Shown here: positions 36,500 through 46,309 of the stretch, in pieces
How the letters are laid out: each line of letters starts with the position of its first letter
How positions within the stretch are numbered: the first letter of the stretch is position 1
Assembly: GCF_010727125.1 (NCBI RefSeq)
Contig: NZ_AP022564.1
Location: 1,426,001-1,490,000 of the forward strand
Reading direction: 5' to 3'
Origin: Mycolicibacter terrae
GTDB taxonomy: Bacteria; Actinomycetota; Actinomycetes; Mycobacteriales; Mycobacteriaceae
DNA length: 64,000 bases
Notes under the pieces: model-generated
Databases searched by the model: none
What the model was told of the DNA's origin: nothing
What the model saw: the letters and a program-made list of their open reading frames with translations, nothing else
Program-made: the position numbers and the translations under genes

Positions 36500-37613
36500 G
36501 ACCCGAAGTCTGCCAGGCAGACCCGGCTCCGGGTCGGCAGCGCGGTGGGCCGATCAGCTGCAGAGCACCGTTTTCAGCGTTGGGATGAAGGTGACGCCGA
36601 AGCTGCCGATCGGGGTGCAGCGGCTGTTGACCGGCGGACGGTCGATGACCATCGACGGCAACACCCTGGACCCCACGTTGCGGTTGGCGTTGGCCGGGCA
36701 ACGAGCGCTGGGCATCAATGGCTTGGTGGTCGCCGACGACGCGGTCGCCTCCCGAGCCCAGTTGCTCGAGCTGACCGCCGGGCTCGGCGGCACCGATATC
36801 AACGGCTGCGAGGTACACGACATCTCACTGCCGGGTCCGGCCGGCGACATGGCCGCCCGGCACTACCGGCCGGTCGGCGGCCCCGAGGGCGGGGCCCACC
36901 CGGTGCTGGTCTTCTATCACGGCGGCGGATTCGTGGTAGGGGACTTGGACACCCACGACGCGATATGCCGGCTGACCTGCCGGGACGCCCAGGTCGTGGT
37001 GCTGTCCGTCGACTACCGGCTGGCCCCCGAGCATCCGGCACCGGCCGCACTCGACGACGCGTACGCCGCGTTCCGGTGGGCCCATGACCACGCGGCGGAG
37101 CTGGGCGGGACTCCCGGGTGTGTGGCCGTCGGCGGGGACAGCGCCGGTGGCAACCTGGCCGCCGGGGTGACGCTGCGGGCCCGCGACGACGGCGGACCGG
37201 CGCCGATCCTGCAATGGCTGCTCTACCCGGTCACCGACGCGACGGCCCAGACCCGCTCGCGCACGCTCTACGCCGACGGCTACCTGCTCACCAAGCACGA
37301 CATGGACTGGTTCACCGACCAGTACGTGGGCCGCTCACAGCTGGATCCGGCCGACCCGCGGGTATCGCCGTTGCTGGCCCCGGAGCTGTCCGGGTTACCG
37401 CCCGCCCTCATCGCGGTCGCCGGATTCGATCCGCTGCACGATGAAGGCGAACAGTTCGCCACAGCCCTGCGCGAGGCCGGGGTCGTCGTCGACCTGCGGC
37501 GGATGCGGTCGCTGACGCACGGTTTCATCAACCTGTTCGGGCTCGGCGGGGGCAGCGCCACCGCGACCACCGCGTTGATCTCGGCGCTGCGGGCCCACCT
37601 CAGCCGCGGCTGA
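36498..37613 (+). CDS. lipN: LipN-like esterase (hormone-sensitive lipase family)
   Basis: The alpha/beta hydrolase has 371 residues. It has the HSL oxyanion motif FYHGGGFVVGDLDTHD, the nucleophile elbow GGDSAGGNLA, the acid in GFDPLHDEGE, and the His in SLTHGF. It hydrolyses short-chain esters. ATG 36498 matches the M. tuberculosis LipN start (MT(K/R)SLPG) although it overlaps the divergent AKR start by two bases. No Shine-Dalgarno is present, so translation may be leaderless from a promoter within the AKR gene. Confidence 0.93.
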   Translation: MTRSLPGRPGSGSAARWADQLQSTVFSVGMKVTPKLPIGVQRLLTGGRSMTIDGNTLDPTLRLALAGQRALGINGLVVADDAVASRAQLLELTAGLGGTDINGCEVHDISLPGPAGDMAARHYRPVGGPEGGAHPVLVFYHGGGFVVGDLDTHDAICRLTCRDAQVVVLSVDYRLAPEHPAPAALDDAYAAFRWAHDHAAELGGTPGCVAVGGDSAGGNLAAGVTLRARDDGGPAPILQWLLYPVTDATAQTRSRTLYADGYLLTKHDMDWFTDQYVGRSQLDPADPRVSPLLAPELSGLPPALIAVAGFDPLHDEGEQFATALREAGVVVDLRRMRSLTHGFINLFGLGGGSATATTALISALRAHLSRG

Positions 37614-37678
37614 GGCCGCCGGATCACGCCGGTACGCTGAACCGCAAACCGACCACCGAACACGAGGACCGACCGACT

Positions 37679-38434
37679 GTGGCCAGCAAACCCAAACGCC
37701 CCGCCGCCTCCGGCTTGAGGGCCGCCGATCACAAACGCAACCTCGCCATGCAGATCGGGCTCGTCGCGATCGTGGTGATCTTCGCGGTGGGGCTCATCGG
37801 CTACATCGTGGTGTCCAACAGCCACAAGAAGGGCGCCGGCGCGGGTGAGGCGATCCGGGTGACATCGACCAAGCTGGTCACCCGCGACGACACCGACGAG
37901 CCCAAGGCCGTGTTGTCGTTCTACGAGGACTTCCTCTGCCCGGCCTGCGGCAACCTGGAGCGGGCGCTCGGTCCGACGGTGTCCCGGCTGATCGACAGCG
38001 GGGCGATCGCGGCCGACTACCACATGGTCGCGATCCTGGACCGCTCGCAGAACGACAATTACTCCTCGCGGGCCGGTGCTGCGGCCTACTGCGTCGCCGA
38101 CGAGAGCATCGACGCTTTCCGCCGGTTCCACACCGCGCTGTACACCGAGGAACTGCAGCCGTCGGAGATCGGGACCGATTTCCCCGACAACAAGCGCCTG
38201 ATCGAGCTGGCCCGCCAAGCCGGTGCCGCCGGCAGCGTTCCGGGGTGCATCAACAGCGGCAAATACCTGAAGATGGTGAGCGGCATGGCCGCCGCGGCCG
38301 GCATCCACGCCACCCCCACGCTGCGTATCAACGGCGAGGACTACCGCCCGTCGACCCCACAGGCCCTGGTCTCGAAGATCCGGGAGATCGTCGGTGACCT
38401 GCCCGGTATGGACGTGCCGGCCACGGAATCGTGA
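37679..38434 (+). CDS. DsbA-like thiol oxidoreductase, membrane anchored
   Basis: The protein has 251 residues: a basic cytoplasmic N-terminus, one transmembrane helix (about 24-46), then an extracytoplasmic thioredoxin-like domain with the CPAC active site (C87, C90) and the cis-Pro loop near ATPTL. It introduces disulfides in exported proteins and is the counterpart of Rv2969c. GTG 37679 lies within an AGGACCGACCGACT context. Its stop overlaps the start of the VKOR gene, which reoxidises it. Confidence 0.94.
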   Translation: MASKPKRPAASGLRAADHKRNLAMQIGLVAIVVIFAVGLIGYIVVSNSHKKGAGAGEAIRVTSTKLVTRDDTDEPKAVLSFYEDFLCPACGNLERALGPTVSRLIDSGAIAADYHMVAILDRSQNDNYSSRAGAAAYCVADESIDAFRRFHTALYTEELQPSEIGTDFPDNKRLIELARQAGAAGSVPGCINSGKYLKMVSGMAAAAGIHATPTLRINGEDYRPSTPQALVSKIREIVGDLPGMDVPATES

Positions 38435-39051
38435 CCATCGCGGCGTCGGCGGTCGAGTCGTCACCCCCGCCGGCGCCGGGGGTGACGGTGGCGGCGCCGG
38501 CGGCCTGGGCGGTGCTGATCGCCGGCCTCATCGGCCTGGCGGCCTCGGTCACGCTGACGGTGGAGAAGATCCGGCTGCTGACCGATTCGGCGTACGTGCC
38601 GTCGTGCAATCTCAACCCGGTGCTGTCCTGCGGGCCGGTGATGGCCACTCCGCAGGCGTCGGTGCTGGGTTTCCCCAACCCGTTGATGGGGATCGTGGCG
38701 TTCACTGTGGTGGTGGTCACAGGTGTGCTGGCGGTCACGAAAACGCCTCTGCCGCGGTGGTATTGGATCGGTTTGACGCTCGGGACGCTGGTCGGAGCCG
38801 GATTCGTGCACTGGCTGATCTTCCAGAGTCTGTACCGGATCGGTGCACTGTGCCCGTATTGCATGGTGGTCTGGGCGGTCACGGTGGCCCTGCTGGTGGT
38901 GTTCGCAACCTTCGCATTCTTGCCGCATCGTCAACGCAATATTTTGCACCATTTGCACCGGTGGCGATGGACGCTCACTGCGTTATGGTTTATCGCGGTA
39001 TTCCTGTTGATATTCCTCAGATTTCAGGACTACTGGCTGACGCTGATCTAG
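38431..39051 (+). CDS. VKOR-family disulfide-bond reoxidase
   Basis: The integral membrane protein has 206 residues and four to five transmembrane segments. The quinone-linked CxxC is C141-C144 (ALCPYCMVV). The loop cysteines C59 and C67 (SCNLNPVLSC) shuttle electrons from DsbA. It does the job of DsbB in mycobacteria and corresponds to Rv2968c. The GTG start overlaps the DsbA stop (GTGA 38431-38434), so the two proteins are made together. Ten bases separate it from the pyruvate carboxylase start. Confidence 0.95.
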   Translation: MTIAASAVESSPPPAPGVTVAAPAAWAVLIAGLIGLAASVTLTVEKIRLLTDSAYVPSCNLNPVLSCGPVMATPQASVLGFPNPLMGIVAFTVVVVTGVLAVTKTPLPRWYWIGLTLGTLVGAGFVHWLIFQSLYRIGALCPYCMVVWAVTVALLVVFATFAFLPHRQRNILHHLHRWRWTLTALWFIAVFLLIFLRFQDYWLTLI

Positions 39052-39061
39052 AGGGGTGCCT

Positions 39062-42000
39062 GTGATCTCCAAAGTGCTGGTCGCCAACCGCGGAGAGATC
39101 GCGATCCGCGCGTTTCGCGCCGCCTACGAACTCGGCATCCAGACCGTCGCGGTCTACGCCTACGAGGACCGCAATTCGGTGCACCGGCTCAAGGCCGACG
39201 AGTCCTACCAGATCGGCGAACCGGGGCACCCGGTACGCGGTTATCTGTCGGTGGAAGGCATCGTCGCCACCGCCAAGCGCTGCGGCGCCGATGCGGTCTA
39301 CCCCGGGTACGGCTTCCTCTCGGAGAACCCGCGGCTGGCGCAGGCCTGTGCCGACGAGGGCATCACGTTCGTCGGCCCCGGCGCGGCCGTACTGGCGCTG
39401 GCCGGCAACAAGGCCCGTGCGGTGGCCGCCGCGCGGGAGGCCGGGCTGCCGGTGCTGGCGGCATCGGCGCCGTCGCAATCGGTCGACGAATTGGTTTCGG
39501 CCGCAGCTGATATGGCGTTCCCGTTGTTCGTTAAGGCGGTCGCGGGCGGGGGTGGCCGCGGGATGCGCCGGGTCGCCGACATCGGTGGGCTGGCTGAGGC
39601 AGTCGAAGCCGCCAGCCGGGAAGCCGAATCCGCTTTCGGCGACCCGACGGTGTATCTCGAGCAGGCGGTGATCAACCCGCGCCACATCGAAGTTCAGATC
39701 CTGGCCGACACCCACGGCAACGTCGTGCACCTCTACGAGCGGGACTGCAGCGTGCAACGCCGGCATCAGAAGGTCGTGGAGCTGGCGCCGGCGCCGAACC
39801 TGGATCCGGTGCTGCGGGAGAAGATCTGCGGCGACGCCGTCGCGTTCGCGCGGCACATCGGCTACAGCTGTGCGGGCACGGTGGAGTTCCTGCTCGACGA
39901 GGCCGGACGCTACGTCTTCATCGAGATGAACCCGCGAATCCAGGTGGAGCACACCGTTACCGAGGAGATCACCGACGTCGACCTGGTCTCGTCCCAGCTG
40001 CGGGTCGCCGCCGGGGAATCGCTCGACGATCTGGGTCTGCGGCAGGACGACATCGTCGGTCACGGCGCGGCGTTGCAGTGCCGGATCACCACCGAGGACC
40101 CGGCGAACGGCTTCCGGCCCGACACCGGCCGCATCACCGCGTACCGCAGCCCCGGGGGCGCCGGAATCCGGCTGGACGGCGGCACCAACCTGGGCGCGGA
40201 GGTCAGCCCGCACTTCGACTCGATGCTGGTCAAGCTGACCTGTCGGGGCAGGGATTTTCCCACCGCGGTGAACCGGGCCCGCCGGGCCATCGCCGAGTTC
40301 CGTATCCGGGGGGTGTCGACGAACATCCCGTTCCTGCAAGCGGTGCTCGACGACCCCGACTTCCGCGCCGGGAATGTGACGACGTCTTTCATCGACGAAC
40401 GCCCACAACTGCTGACCTCGCACGCGTCGGCCGACCGCGGCACCAAGATCCTGACCTACCTGGCCGATGTGACCGTCAACAAGCCGCACGGGTCGCGGCC
40501 CTCGCCGGTGTACCCGCGCGACAAGCTGCCGAAGATCGACCTGGCCAGTGCGCCGCCGCCGGGCTCCAAACAGCGGCTGATGAAACTCGGGCCGGATGGC
40601 TTCGCCCGCTGGCTGCGGGAATCGCCGGCGGTCGGGGTCACCGACACCACGTTCCGCGACGCCCACCAGTCGCTGCTGGCCACCCGGCTGCGCACCAAAG
40701 GCCTGCTCAATGTGGCGCCCTACATCGCTCGCACCACCCCGCAGCTGTTGTCGGTGGAGTGTTGGGGCGGGGCGACTTACGATGTGGCGCTGCGGTTCTT
40801 GAAGGAGGACCCGTGGGAGCGGCTGGCCGCACTGCGCGAGGCACTGCCCAACATCTGCCTGCAGATGCTGTTGCGCGGTCGCAACACGGTGGGTTACACG
40901 CCCTATCCGGAATCGGTGTGCTCGGCGTTCGTGGAGGAGGCCACCGGCAGCGGTATTGATATCTTCCGGATCTTCGACGCGCTGAACAACGTCGACTCGA
41001 TGCGCCCGGCGATCGACGCGGTACGCGAAACCGGCTCCGCGGTCGCCGAAGTCGCCATGTGCTACACCGGCGACCTCACCAATCCGGCCGAGAACCTCTA
41101 CACCCTGGACTACTACCTGAAGCTGGCCGAGCAGATCGTCGAGGCGGGCGCGCACGTGCTGGCGATCAAGGACATGGCCGGGCTGCTGCGGCCCACCGCG
41201 GCGACCACACTGGTCGGTGCGCTGCGCAGCCGCTTCGACCTGCCGATCCACGTCCACACCCACGACACCCCGGGCGGCCAACTGGCCAGCTACGAGGCGG
41301 CCTGGCACGCCGGCGCCGACGCCGTCGACGGGGCGTCCGCGCCGCTGGCCGGCACCACCAGCCAGCCCGCGTTGAGCTCGATCGTGGCTGCCGCCGCGCA
41401 CACCGACTTCGACACCGGTCTATCTCTGTCAGCGGTGTGTGATCTGGAGCCGTACTGGGAAGGCGTGCGAAAAGTCTACTCGCCCTTCGAATCCGGGCTG
41501 GCCGGGCCGACCGGGCGGGTCTACCGGCACGAGATTCCCGGCGGGCAGCTGTCGAATCTGCACCAACAGGCCAAGGCGCTGGGTCTGGCCGACCGGTTCG
41601 AGGACATCGAAGCCAATTACGCTGGAGCCGATGCGGTGCTGGGCCGGCTGATCAAAGTCACCCCCAGCTCGAAGGTGGTCGGGGACCTGGCGCTGGCCCT
41701 GGTCGGCGCCGGCGTCACCGCCGAGGAGTTCGCGGCCGACCCGGCCCGGGTGGACATCCCCGACTCGGTGATCGGGTTCCTGCGCGGTGAGCTGGGGGAG
41801 CCGGCGGGCGGATGGCCGGAACCGTTGCGCACCAAGGCGCTGGCCGGCCGGGAGCCGGCGCGCGAGGAGCAGCAACTCTCCGCCGACGACGACGCCGCGC
41901 TGGCGTTGCCCGGCCCGGCGCGCCAGGCCACGCTGAACCGGCTGCTGTTCCCCGGCCCCACCAAGGAATTCGAGGCGCACCGCGATCTCTACGGCGATAC

Positions 42001-42445
42001 CTCGGAGCTGTCGGCCAACCAGTTCTTCTACGGACTGCGGCAGGGGGAGGAGCACCGGGTCCGCCTGGAACGCGGCGTGGAACTGCTGATCGGGCTGGAG
42101 GCCATCTCCGAACCGGATGAGCGCGGCATGCGCACCGTGATGTGCATCATCAACGGCCAGCTCCGGCCGGTCGAGGTGCGTGACCGCAGTGTGGCCAGCG
42201 AGGCGCCGGTGGCCGAAAAAGCCGATCGCACCAAGCCCGGCCACATCGCCGCACCGTTCGCCGGCGTCGTGACCATCGGGGTGTCCGAGGGTGATCAGGT
42301 CACCGCGGGACAGACCGTCGCCACCATCGAGGCGATGAAGATGGAGGCCGCAATCACCGCACCGGCCGATGGAACGGTGGCCCGGGTGGCGGTCGCCGAG
42401 ACCGCACAGGTCGAAGGCGGGGACCTGCTGGTGGTGCTGAGCTGA
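39062..42445 (+). CDS. pyc: Pyruvate carboxylase
   Basis: The single-chain enzyme has 1127 residues and makes oxaloacetate from pyruvate and bicarbonate. Order: biotin carboxylase (about 1-450, with [14 protein letters not shown] and [14 protein letters not shown]), carboxyltransferase (about 530-800, [27 protein letters not shown]), allosteric region, and biotin carrier domain with the biotinyl Lys1093 in EAMKMEA. GTG 39062 is preferred to GTG 39056 because GAGGGG is five bases before it and [12 protein letters not shown] matches the M. tuberculosis start. The stop overlaps rsmD. Confidence 0.97.
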   Translation: MISKVLVANRGEIAIRAFRAAYELGIQTVAVYAYEDRNSVHRLKADESYQIGEPGHPVRGYLSVEGIVATAKRCGADAVYPGYGFLSENPRLAQACADEGITFVGPGAAVLALAGNKARAVAAAREAGLPVLAASAPSQSVDELVSAAADMAFPLFVKAVAGGGGRGMRRVADIGGLAEAVEAASREAESAFGDPTVYLEQAVINPRHIEVQILADTHGNVVHLYERDCSVQRRHQKVVELAPAPNLDPVLREKICGDAVAFARHIGYSCAGTVEFLLDEAGRYVFIEMNPRIQVEHTVTEEITDVDLVSSQLRVAAGESLDDLGLRQDDIVGHGAALQCRITTEDPANGFRPDTGRITAYRSPGGAGIRLDGGTNLGAEVSPHFDSMLVKLTCRGRDFPTAVNRARRAIAEFRIRGVSTNIPFLQAVLDDPDFRAGNVTTSFIDERPQLLTSHASADRGTKILTYLADVTVNKPHGSRPSPVYPRDKLPKIDLASAPPPGSKQRLMKLGPDGFARWLRESPAVGVTDTTFRDAHQSLLATRLRTKGLLNVAPYIARTTPQLLSVECWGGATYDVALRFLKEDPWERLAALREALPNICLQMLLRGRNTVGYTPYPESVCSAFVEEATGSGIDIFRIFDALNNVDSMRPAIDAVRETGSAVAEVAMCYTGDLTNPAENLYTLDYYLKLAEQIVEAGAHVLAIKDMAGLLRPTAATTLVGALRSRFDLPIHVHTHDTPGGQLASYEAAWHAGADAVDGASAPLAGTTSQPALSSIVAAAAHTDFDTGLSLSAVCDLEPYWEGVRKVYSPFESGLAGPTGRVYRHEIPGGQLSNLHQQAKALGLADRFEDIEANYAGADAVLGRLIKVTPSSKVVGDLALALVGAGVTAEEFAADPARVDIPDSVIGFLRGELGEPAGGWPEPLRTKALAGREPAREEQQLSADDDAALALPGPARQATLNRLLFPGPTKEFEAHRDLYGDTSELSANQFFYGLRQGEEHRVRLERGVELLIGLEAISEPDERGMRTVMCIINGQLRPVEVRDRSVASEAPVAEKADRTKPGHIAAPFAGVVTIGVSEGDQVTAGQTVATIEAMKMEAAITAPADGTVARVAVAETAQVEGGDLLVVLS

Positions 42446-42996
42446 CCCGCATCGTCGGCGGCGCCGCGGGGGGGCGGCGTATCGCCGTGCCGCCGCGCGG
42501 AACCCGGCCGACCACCGACCGGGTCCGTGAGGCGCTGTTCAACGTGCTCGATGCTCGGCTGGAGCTGACCGGAATGACGGTGCTGGACCTGTATGCGGGG
42601 TCGGGGGCACTGGGATTGGAGGCGTTGTCCCGCGGCGCCGCGTCGGCGCTGTTCGTCGAATCGGATCGCCGCGCCGCCGAGGTGCTGGCCGGCAACATCG
42701 CCGCGCTGGGGCTGTCCGGGGCGACGCTGCGGCGGGGCTCGGTGGCCGCGGTGCTGACCGCTGGAACTGACCGGCCGGTGGATCTGGTGCTGGCCGATCC
42801 GCCCTACGAGAACTCCGCCGCCGACACCGACGCGCTGCCGATGCTGCTGGACGCCGGCGGCTGGGCCGGGCCGGGCACCGTCGTGGCGATCGAGAGAGCG
42901 GCATCCGGCCCGGCACTGCGGTGGCCGGAAGGCTGGGAGGCGTGGCCCACGCGCCGCTACGGCGACACCCGGCTGGAGCTGGCCGAGCGGGTGTGA
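42442..42996 (+). CDS. rsmD: 16S rRNA (guanine966-N2)-methyltransferase, CTG start
   Basis: The protein has 184 residues when read from CTG 42442. The first residues (L/M)[19 protein letters not shown] are the conserved RsmD N-terminus, and no ATG, GTG or TTG occurs in frame before them. The first standard start, GTG 42487, would delete this segment. The CTG overlaps the pyc stop (CTGA 42442-42445) just as ATGA/GTGA overlaps do elsewhere. The SAM motif [20 protein letters not shown] and catalytic DPPY (LADPPYEN) are intact. It methylates G966 of 16S rRNA and usually precedes coaD, as here. Confidence 0.92.
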   Translation: MTRIVGGAAGGRRIAVPPRGTRPTTDRVREALFNVLDARLELTGMTVLDLYAGSGALGLEALSRGAASALFVESDRRAAEVLAGNIAALGLSGATLRRGSVAAVLTAGTDRPVDLVLADPPYENSAADTDALPMLLDAGGWAGPGTVVAIERAASGPALRWPEGWEAWPTRRYGDTRLELAERV

Positions 42997-43019
42997 CGAG
43001 GCTGCTAGCGTCATGAGCC

Positions 43020-43496
43020 ATGAGCGGTGCGCTGTGTCCAGGTTCGTTCGACCCGGTGACACTGGGGCACGTCGACATCCTGGAACGCGCGGCCGCCCAG
43101 TTCGACGAGGTGGTGGCCGCCGTACTGATCAACCCGGCCAAGCAGGGCATGTTCAGCCTGGAGGAGCGCCTCGAGATGATCACCGAGGCCACGGCGCACC
43201 TGCCCAATGTCCGGGCCGAGTCCGGCCGGGGCCTGGTGGTCGATTTCGTCCGGGAGCGGGGACTGACCGCGATAGTCAAGGGCCTGCGCACCGGCACCGA
43301 CTTCGAGTACGAGCTGCAGATGGCCCAGATGAACAAGCACATCGCCGGGGTGGACACCTTCTTCGTGGCCACCACGCCGCGGTATTCGTTCGTGTCGTCG
43401 TCGCTGGCCAAGGAGGTCGCCTCGATGGGCGGGGACGTCTCCGATCTGCTGCCGGAGCCGGTGAACCGGCGGCTGGCCGCGAAGCTGCGGCACTAG
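43020..43496 (+). CDS. coaD: Phosphopantetheine adenylyltransferase
   Basis: The protein has 158 residues, the usual length. It converts 4'-phosphopantetheine and ATP to dephospho-CoA, the penultimate step of CoA synthesis. The nucleotidyltransferase motif is [14 protein letters not shown] (T/HxGH type), with [19 protein letters not shown] and the [20 protein letters not shown] segment intact. ATG 43020 is 23 bases after rsmD and the two form a conserved pair. It is convergent with the DUF222/HNH gene, 35 bases away. Confidence 0.96.
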   Translation: MSGALCPGSFDPVTLGHVDILERAAAQFDEVVAAVLINPAKQGMFSLEERLEMITEATAHLPNVRAESGRGLVVDFVRERGLTAIVKGLRTGTDFEYELQMAQMNKHIAGVDTFFVATTPRYSFVSSSLAKEVASMGGDVSDLLPEPVNRRLAAKLRH

Positions 43497-43531
43497 TCTT
43501 TCGACTCCGGCGCGACGCCTCAGCGACGAAC

Positions 43532-44782
43532 TCAGTTGGCGTTCGGTGGTGGTTGGGGTTGGAAGGGTTGGTACCACCACCATTGGGCGCGTTCGCCGGT
43601 GGGTCCGGGGCAGGGTTTGACGGTGGGTGGGGGTTTTGTGGGTGGTCGGGCTAGTGATGCCGAGCTCAGGGGTCGGCCGGTGTGGTCGGTGACGACGAGG
43701 TCGCCGGCTGGTCCGGTGATGGTGATGGCGCCTCGGTGATGCAGACGGTGGTGATAGGGGCAGACCAGCACCAGGTTGCTCAGCTCTGTTGCGCCGCCGT
43801 CTTCCCAGTGCACGATGTGATGCGCGTGCAACCCGCGGGTGGCTCCGCAACCGGGAACGGCGCACGTAGGGTGGCGGTGCTCGAGCGCGCGGCGTAGCCG
43901 CCGGTTGACAGTGCGGGTTGCTCGACCACAGCCGATCACCTGGCCGTCGCGTTCGAACCAGACTTCACAGGTGGCGTCGCACGTCAGGAACTGACGCTCG
44001 GCCTCGGGAAGCAATGGGCCCAGATGCGGGGCGCCGAGCTGCTGCTCGACATCCAAGTGCACCACCACGGTGGTGCGCTGCCCGTGGGGACGATGGTGCA
44101 CCTCGGTGTCCCAGCCGGTCTCTACCAGCCGCAGGAACGCATCGGTATTGGTCGGCAGCGGGGGATGGCGATCCGGCTCTACGCCGCTGCTGTCGCGGTC
44201 GCGTTTCCACTCGCTGATCAGCGCATCATGGTGCGACTGCAGCGCCGCCTCGAACTTCGCCGAGTCGGCATGCGGCAGGGTGATGCGCCAGAAGTCGAAC
44301 TCGTCATCGGTGATCTTGGTGATCGACGGCTGCGGTTGGGGCCGCGGACCGGGATCAGAACGCGGCTCCAGCTTGACCGCAGTGCGTAGTTGGGTGACCG
44401 TGGCAACGCTGACCAGCTGTGCATAGTGTTCATCGGATCCCGCGCCGGCTCGTTGCGCGATCACCCCGATCTGGTCCAGCGAGACGCGGCCTTCCCGCAT
44501 GCTTTGGGCGCAGCGGGGAAACTCCTCGAGCCGGTGTGCCACGGCCGCGATCGTGCCGGCGTTGCCCGGTGAAACCCCGGTCTTCCAGGCCACCAGGGCG
44601 GGGATCGAGCGGACGCCGGTGGCTCCCCACAGTCGGTCACGGTCGATCTCGGCGACGATCTCCACGATGCGCCCATCGATGGCGTTGCGCTGCCCGGTCA
44701 ACTCCGCCAACTCATCGAAGAGCACATCAAGACGCTGGCACGGGCCCAACGTCGTGGTGTCAGCCGATGCGATCGAGGACAT
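43532..44782 (-). CDS. DUF222/HNH endonuclease-like protein (13E12 repeat family)
   Basis: The protein has 416 residues. The N-terminal three quarters is DUF222 (DELAELTGQRNAIDGRIVEI ... GVSPGNAGTIAAVAHRLEEFP). The C-terminal HNH domain has CAVPGCGATRGLHAHHIVHW, then LSNLVLVCPYHHRLHH. These proteins occur in many mycobacterial copies, including the REP13E12 elements, and behave as dispersed, mobile-like genes; activity is largely untested. Here it marks the left border of an insertion between coaD and purU, which are near neighbours in M. tuberculosis. ATG 44782 has GAGG upstream. Confidence 0.88.
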   Translation of the reverse strand: MSSIASADTTTLGPCQRLDVLFDELAELTGQRNAIDGRIVEIVAEIDRDRLWGATGVRSIPALVAWKTGVSPGNAGTIAAVAHRLEEFPRCAQSMREGRVSLDQIGVIAQRAGAGSDEHYAQLVSVATVTQLRTAVKLEPRSDPGPRPQPQPSITKITDDEFDFWRITLPHADSAKFEAALQSHHDALISEWKRDRDSSGVEPDRHPPLPTNTDAFLRLVETGWDTEVHHRPHGQRTTVVVHLDVEQQLGAPHLGPLLPEAERQFLTCDATCEVWFERDGQVIGCGRATRTVNRRLRRALEHRHPTCAVPGCGATRGLHAHHIVHWEDGGATELSNLVLVCPYHHRLHHRGAITITGPAGDLVVTDHTGRPLSSASLARPPTKPPPTVKPCPGPTGERAQWWWYQPFQPQPPPNAN

Positions 44783-44838
44783 GCCCTCATCATCGCAGCG
44801 GGGTACGACAAGTCCGGCCCACGAGGCAACACGTGTGA

Positions 44839-45498
44839 TTACCCCGGCGGCAACGCCAGACGCTCCGCGGTCACCTTCCGCATCCGCGCGAAGCCACCGC
44901 GACATCCCAACACCCGTAGCGCAGCCTCGGCCGTGGTCCACGGACAGTCCGGCGGGCAGGCGCCGTCATCGGAGCGGCGGTTGATGACCGACTCCACCAA
45001 CCGGAACGGCAGATCCTCGGCGGCAGGGGCCCCGTCGTGCTCGGCGATCACCGCTCGGGACAGCTCCCGGTAGTGATCTCGTAGCTCACCCCGGCGCCGC
45101 CGGAACGCGGCGAAGCGCTCGACGCGAAGCTCCGGAAGCAGATACAGGGTGCCCAGATTCCAGCGGCCGCCGCACAGTTGGGTGGTGTCGGCGACGACGA
45201 GCGTGTGCAGCCGGGGCGCCGCGGGGCCGCCTTCGGTCAGCAGCTCGGCGGCCAGCTGCAGTGACGCGTCTACGGTGCCGGCCAGCAGCGCGTCGAGGAT
45301 GTCGTCCTTTGCGGCGAAGTGGTGATACAGCGAGGCCTGCTGGATGCCGACGCTCTCGGCGATGCGCCGGGTGGAGGTGGCGGCATAGCCGACGGTGGTG
45401 AACAACTCCGCTGCCGCATCGAGGATCTCGTCGCGCGCGCTGTGGCCCGGGCGGCGAGAAGCCACCAGCCTGGGACGTCCACGTCGATCGGTATGCAT
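44839..45498 (-). CDS. TetR-family regulator of the DUF1989/KipAI operon
   Basis: The 219-residue protein has the TetR HTH at about residues 22-68 (ARDEILDAAAELFTTVGYAATSTRRIAESVGI QQASLYHHF in two parts) and a helical ligand domain. The C-terminus has a Cys cluster (DGACPPDCPW, LGCRGG). ATG 45498 follows GGAGGACC. It is divergent from the DUF1989 operon, with 76 bases between starts that include a perfect CTATC-GACT-GATAG repeat. The likely ligand is the substrate of that operon or a product, such as a guanidine-like nitrogen compound (inference). Confidence 0.88.
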   Translation of the reverse strand: MHTDRRGRPRLVASRRPGHSARDEILDAAAELFTTVGYAATSTRRIAESVGIQQASLYHHFAAKDDILDALLAGTVDASLQLAAELLTEGGPAAPRLHTLVVADTTQLCGGRWNLGTLYLLPELRVERFAAFRRRRGELRDHYRELSRAVIAEHDGAPAAEDLPFRLVESVINRRSDDGACPPDCPWTTAEAALRVLGCRGGFARMRKVTAERLALPPG

Positions 45499-45518
45499 GG
45501 TCCTCCGTCCCCGCATTT

Positions 45519-45532
45519 CTATCGACTGATAG
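45519..45532. promoter_or_regulatory. Candidate TetR operator
   Basis: CTATC-GACT-GATAG is a perfect inverted repeat 20 bases from the TetR start and 42 bases from the first DUF1989 gene. It is the only clear palindrome in this 76-bp divergent promoter. TAATCAT/TTAGGG-rich sequence on the right may hold the -10 for the operon. Confidence 0.55.
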
Positions 45533-45574
45533 GTAATCATGTTAGGGTGCCGGTTGTCGAGAGGAGACACACCG

Positions 45575-46309
45575 ATGAATACCGCCTCGACCGGCGGGGC
45601 CCGGTCACACGCCCGAGCCCAGGCGCAGCAGGCCGACATGCGGATACCCGCGACCCCCGACGACGTCGACCCGGCGACGCTGATCTGGGCGGAGTCCATC
45701 CCGCCGAACGGCTACGCCACCAAGGTGCTGGCCCGCGGCAGCCGGGTCCGCCTGATCGACGTCGACGGCGGCGCTTGCGCGCATCTGCTGCTCTTCCGCG
45801 CCGAGGCGCCATGGGAGCGGCTCAACGTCGCCGACACGATGAAGGTGCCGTGGCAGGCGTATCTGGGCACCGGGCATCCGCTGCTGTCCGACCAGGGCCG
45901 GGTGCTGGCCACCGTCGTCGCCGACTCCTCGGGCCACCACGACATGCTGTGCGGGCCCGGCGCCACCGGCCGGCAGTTGCTGCTGTTGGGCGTGATCAAA
46001 CACGGGATGGACGCCCGGGATGTGGCGCCGTCGGCGGCGTTGTTCCGGGGCGTTCGGGTCGATCCCGCCAGCGGGACACTGGAATTCACCGGGTCGGCGG
46101 GGCCCGGCGCGGCACTCGACCTGTTGATTCATCTTCCGGTGGTGCTGGTGGTCGCCAATGCCGCGCACCCGCTGGATCCCGACCCGCCGTCGGCGGCACT
46201 GGACGTGCTGGCTTGGAGGGCCGGCGAACAGTTGACCCACCCGATCAACGGGGACCCGGAATACCTGCGCGCGGTGCAGAACACCGAAGCGGTGGTGGCG
46301 GCATGGTGA
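45575..46309 (+). CDS. DUF1989 protein, UAAP1/CgdA-like
   Basis: The 244-residue protein belongs to DUF1989 (urea amidolyase-associated protein 1). Segments such as ESIPPNGYATKVLARGSRVRL, DVDGGACAHLLLF and NVADTMKVPWQAYLGTGHPLLSDQGRVLATVV match the family. DUF1989 pairs have been identified as carboxyguanidine deiminase (CgdAB), turning carboxyguanidine into allophanate in guanidine use. The usual C-terminal CPHPLDP motif reads AAHPLDP here, so one conserved Cys is missing. ATG 45575 follows GAGAGGAGACACACCG. It overlaps the next gene by seven bases. Confidence 0.82.
   Translation: MNTASTGGARSHARAQAQQADMRIPATPDDVDPATLIWAESIPPNGYATKVLARGSRVRLIDVDGGACAHLLLFRAEAPWERLNVADTMKVPWQAYLGTGHPLLSDQGRVLATVVADSSGHHDMLCGPGATGRQLLLLGVIKHGMDARDVAPSAALFRGVRVDPASGTLEFTGSAGPGAALDLLIHLPVVLVVANAAHPLDPDPPSAALDVLAWRAGEQLTHPINGDPEYLRAVQNTEAVVAAW

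Noticed and set aside
39017..41401. 794-codon open frame on the minus strand opposite pyc
   Set aside because: The composition is a GC-frame shadow (Arg, Gly, Val and His rich, no motifs) and lies entirely within a well-supported pyruvate carboxylase.
45499..45574. Guanidine riboswitch upstream of the DUF1989 operon
   Set aside because: The 76-bp region is too short and is taken up by the promoter and a palindrome; no ykkC-type conserved stems can be seen.
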